A stretch of 64,000 bases of DNA from Sphingomonas jejuensis (GTDB lineage: Bacteria > Pseudomonadota > Alphaproteobacteria > Sphingomonadales > Sphingomonadaceae). Below, piece by piece: positions 62,408-64,000 of this stretch; the first letter of the stretch is position 1; every line of letters begins with the position of its first letter. The notes beneath the pieces were generated by a model, which was not told where the DNA came from, searched no databases, and was given only the letters and a program-made list of their open reading frames with translations. A program made the translations under genes and the position numbers. The stretch is from NCBI RefSeq assembly GCF_011927695.1, contig NZ_JAATJE010000001.1, positions 496,001 to 560,000 of the forward strand, in the 5' to 3' direction.

Positions 62408-62433
62408 AACTCATGTTTGCGGGTCCGCGTTCC
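62408..62433 (-). promoter_or_regulatory. EcfG-like promoter candidate of the glycine-zipper lipoprotein gene
   Basis: On the minus strand GGAAC (62433-62429) is followed 18 bp later by GTT (62410-62408), that is 17 bp to AGTT against the consensus CGTT. It lies about 30 bp before the ATG. Confidence 0.4.
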
Positions 62434-62473
62434 CGCAATTGATCCTTTGGGCAGCCTTTGGCATCGCTCCGTC

Positions 62474-62962
62474 ATGAAGAAAGCATCCGCCTGTCTGGTC
62501 GCCATCAGCCTCGTCGCCACCAGCCTCATCGCCGGCGGGGTCGCCTGGGCGCAGCAGCAGGTGCCCTATTGGGTGTCGATCTCGGCCAGCCAGGCGAGGA
62601 TGCGGACCGGCCCCGGCCGGAACTTCCCGGCCACCTGGCTCTACCAGCGCCCCGGACTTCCGCTGCGCGTCATCGAGACCTTCCCCGCCTGGCGAAAGGT
62701 CGAGGATCCGGACGGCACGCAGGGATGGATGCAGGCGAACCTGTTGAGCGAGCGCCGCACCGCGATGCTGCGGGGAGAGACCCGCGCATTGCGGGCCTTG
62801 CCCGATGCATCCGCGAAGGTGATGTGGCGAGCAGAGCCTGGCGTCATCGGAACGATCGAGCGCTGTGACAGCGGATGGTGCGTGATCGACGTGGGTGGAA
62901 GACGAGGGTTCGTCGAGTCCGCATCGTTGTGGGGCGTGTCGGCCGCCGAGGTGGTCGATTGA
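62474..62962 (+). CDS. Exported SH3-domain protein
   Basis: This is a 162-residue protein with a signal peptide (KASACLVAISLVATSLIAGG...AWA). There are two bacterial SH3-like modules: WVSISASQARMRTGPGRNFP to GWMQANLL, and RALRALPDASAKVMWRAEPG to GWCVIDVGGRRGFVES. Such proteins usually bind peptidoglycan or other envelope partners. ATG 62474 was chosen because it starts the signal peptide. It stands alone. Confidence 0.85.
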   Translation: MKKASACLVAISLVATSLIAGGVAWAQQQVPYWVSISASQARMRTGPGRNFPATWLYQRPGLPLRVIETFPAWRKVEDPDGTQGWMQANLLSERRTAMLRGETRALRALPDASAKVMWRAEPGVIGTIERCDSGWCVIDVGGRRGFVESASLWGVSAAEVVD

Positions 62963-62991
62963 TCCAATTTGGACAGTCCTTGATAAAACTC

Positions 62992-63007
62992 GTTAATTTT
63001 TATTAAC
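62992..63007. promoter_or_regulatory. GTTAAT-tttt-ATTAAC palindrome
   Basis: A perfect 6-bp inverted repeat with a 4-nt centre in an AT-rich promoter region. It has the same arms as the palindrome at 214-231, and is 115 bp before the acyltransferase ATG. Confidence 0.4.
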
Positions 63008-63075
63008 TTACCTGCGTTCAGTCGTTCCATAAACGCTTCAACCCGGTTCGACGCTCAAGCCGGCGAACGATACAA

Positions 63076-63092
63076 CCCCCATCTGAGGGGGG
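63076..63092. promoter_or_regulatory. CCCCC-atctga-GGGGGG inverted repeat
   Basis: Five-bp arms (63076-63080, 63087-63091), 30 bp before the acyltransferase ATG. It belongs to the same type as the repeats at 146-161 and 40322-40340. Confidence 0.4.
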
Positions 63093-63121
63093 CACGTGCA
63101 GTTCTCCGGCGGAGACTGAGT

Positions 63122-64000
63122 ATGCGTGCGCGTGGCGTTCCGGATCGTACCGAGAGTGTACGCGGCTTCGCCTGCATCCTTCTTGTGCTCTACCATGTCG
63201 TCGGATCATCGTCGGACGCCGGCATGCACTTGCCGCAGGATCACGTGCTGCGATCCCTGATGGACTGCCTAGCATTCGTGCGCATGCCGATCTTCACGGC
63301 TCTTTCGGGATATCTGTTTGCTGCCAATCCGCCCCGGCCAGAATCGCTCAGGATCTTCACACTGAAGAAGTTCCGCCGGCTCGGGGTCCCTCTGCTTGTC
63401 GCAACCGCCGTGTTCGGACTTAGCCGGTACGAGATCTATGGCGAACCCTTCGCGCTTCGATCCTTCTTCACCAGCTACCTTCATCTTTGGTTTTTGCAGG
63501 CGCTTCTGCTGCTCTTTGTCGTGTTCGGCATCTGGCATGCCTTGGCCACGCCGAGCCGGGTGCAATTGATGCTGGCGATGCTGTTTGCGTCGCTCGCCAT
63601 GTGGTCGCTTCCATGGTTCGACGGCTTCAGCCTCGGTGGAGCGCTCTACCTGACGCCTTATTTCGTCTTCGGTATACTCATGCGGCACCATCCCGCGCTC
63701 ATCGAAGCTGCCGAATGGCGCATCTTGGCGCTTGGCGTACTGTTGCTCGTCATGTCGACCAAGGCGCTCGGGACCTTCGGCTATGTGCTCGATATTCCGA
63801 CTTCGTCGCTCTTCGCCGTGATCTGCGGCTGCGCAGCGGTGCTGATCCTGATGCAGCGTATGCCGCATGTGCCGATCCTCGCCGCCGTCGGGTCGTTCAG
63901 CTATACCATCTATCTCTGGCACCCGATCTTTGGATCGGCGGCGCGTCAGCTGCTCGAACGGCTCAATGCCTGGCCGATCGGCGTCTTCCTCGCGTCGATG
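63122..64000 (+). CDS. Acyltransferase family membrane protein (partial)
   Basis: The gene runs off the window end; 293 codons are visible. VRGFACILLVLYHVVGSSS near residue 13 is the acyltransferase-3 entry motif with the catalytic His. About eight membrane helices follow (for example LWFLQALLLLFVVFGIW and AVGSFSYTIYLWHPIFG). Such enzymes O-acetylate cell-surface or extracellular polysaccharides. The upstream AT-rich region carries two inverted repeats shared with the DUF4394 promoter. This may be the first gene of an exopolysaccharide region beyond the window. Confidence 0.85.
   Translation, partial: MRARGVPDRTESVRGFACILLVLYHVVGSSSDAGMHLPQDHVLRSLMDCLAFVRMPIFTALSGYLFAANPPRPESLRIFTLKKFRRLGVPLLVATAVFGLSRYEIYGEPFALRSFFTSYLHLWFLQALLLLFVVFGIWHALATPSRVQLMLAMLFASLAMWSLPWFDGFSLGGALYLTPYFVFGILMRHHPALIEAAEWRILALGVLLLVMSTKALGTFGYVLDIPTSSLFAVICGCAAVLILMQRMPHVPILAAVGSFSYTIYLWHPIFGSAARQLLERLNAWPIGVFLASM

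Overview
The window is high-GC bacterial chromosome and reads as a sphingomonad (Sphingomonas-like alphaproteobacterium). The evidence is the alphaproteobacterial cell-cycle regulators GcrA and TrcR (DUF1013), UPF0262 and DUF1192 proteins, a fused-order petABC bc1 operon, VPEPATWAMMI-type PEP-CTERM tails, and a TonB receptor / SapC / cupin / tryptophan-halogenase locus typical of this group. Coding density is very high, many genes overlap by 4 bp (ATGA or TTGA), and no rRNA, tRNA, CRISPR array, prophage or insertion sequence was seen. Both ends cut through genes: a LuxR-type regulator at base 1 and an acyltransferase at base 64000.

Layout. 0-6.2 kb: LuxR tail, a DUF4394 PEP-CTERM protein, parE, a Phd-PAS fusion regulator, gcrA, an orphan ABC permease and a DoxX-like membrane protein. 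6.3-11.1 kb: a tightly coupled run argD-GFA-argF-hslO-queC-queE. 11.1-14 kb: two secreted or lipoprotein genes, lipB and a membrane protein. 14-25 kb: a carbohydrate-type locus on the minus strand (TonB receptor, halogenase, SapC, cupin, halogenase) plus a secreted beta-helix protein and a LacI regulator. Identical TGAACGTTCA operators lie before the receptor and before the beta-helix gene. 25-30.4 kb: trmL-hemF-GNAT, petABC, a MaoC protein. 30.4-40 kb: a decayed VOC gene, ychF, an unusual PRTase/kinase-like fusion, a DUF389 membrane protein, clpA, DUF1192, a quinone oxidoreductase, a collapsed SulP transporter gene, trcR. 40-50 kb: second PEP-CTERM protein, an aldehyde dehydrogenase, then xseB-ispA-coaD-ppi-queA-tgt-rnr. 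50-57.8 kb: small envelope proteins, dcd, nudix, cdd, UPF0262, dnaB, DUF4126, astD, selO. 57.9-62.1 kb: a co-directional run of alpha/beta hydrolase, SDR, GH130-like and flavin oxidoreductase genes. 62.1-64 kb: a glycine-zipper lipoprotein, an SH3 protein and the acyltransferase.

How the parts fit. The queuosine pathway is split: queC-queE make the 7-deazaguanine precursor and queA-tgt act on tRNA, but the Tgt lacks the three zinc-ligand cysteines of the family. Nucleotide pool genes (dcd, cdd), replication (dnaB, parE, xseB) and cell-cycle control (gcrA, trcR) are housekeeping. The least understood material is the halogenase locus and its LacI circuit, the Phd-PAS and PRTase/kinase-like fusions, the promoter-proximal terminator hairpins before argD and trcR, and a set of inverted repeats shared by both PEP-CTERM genes and the terminal acyltransferase gene. 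All assignments come from reading the sequence; no database search was run.
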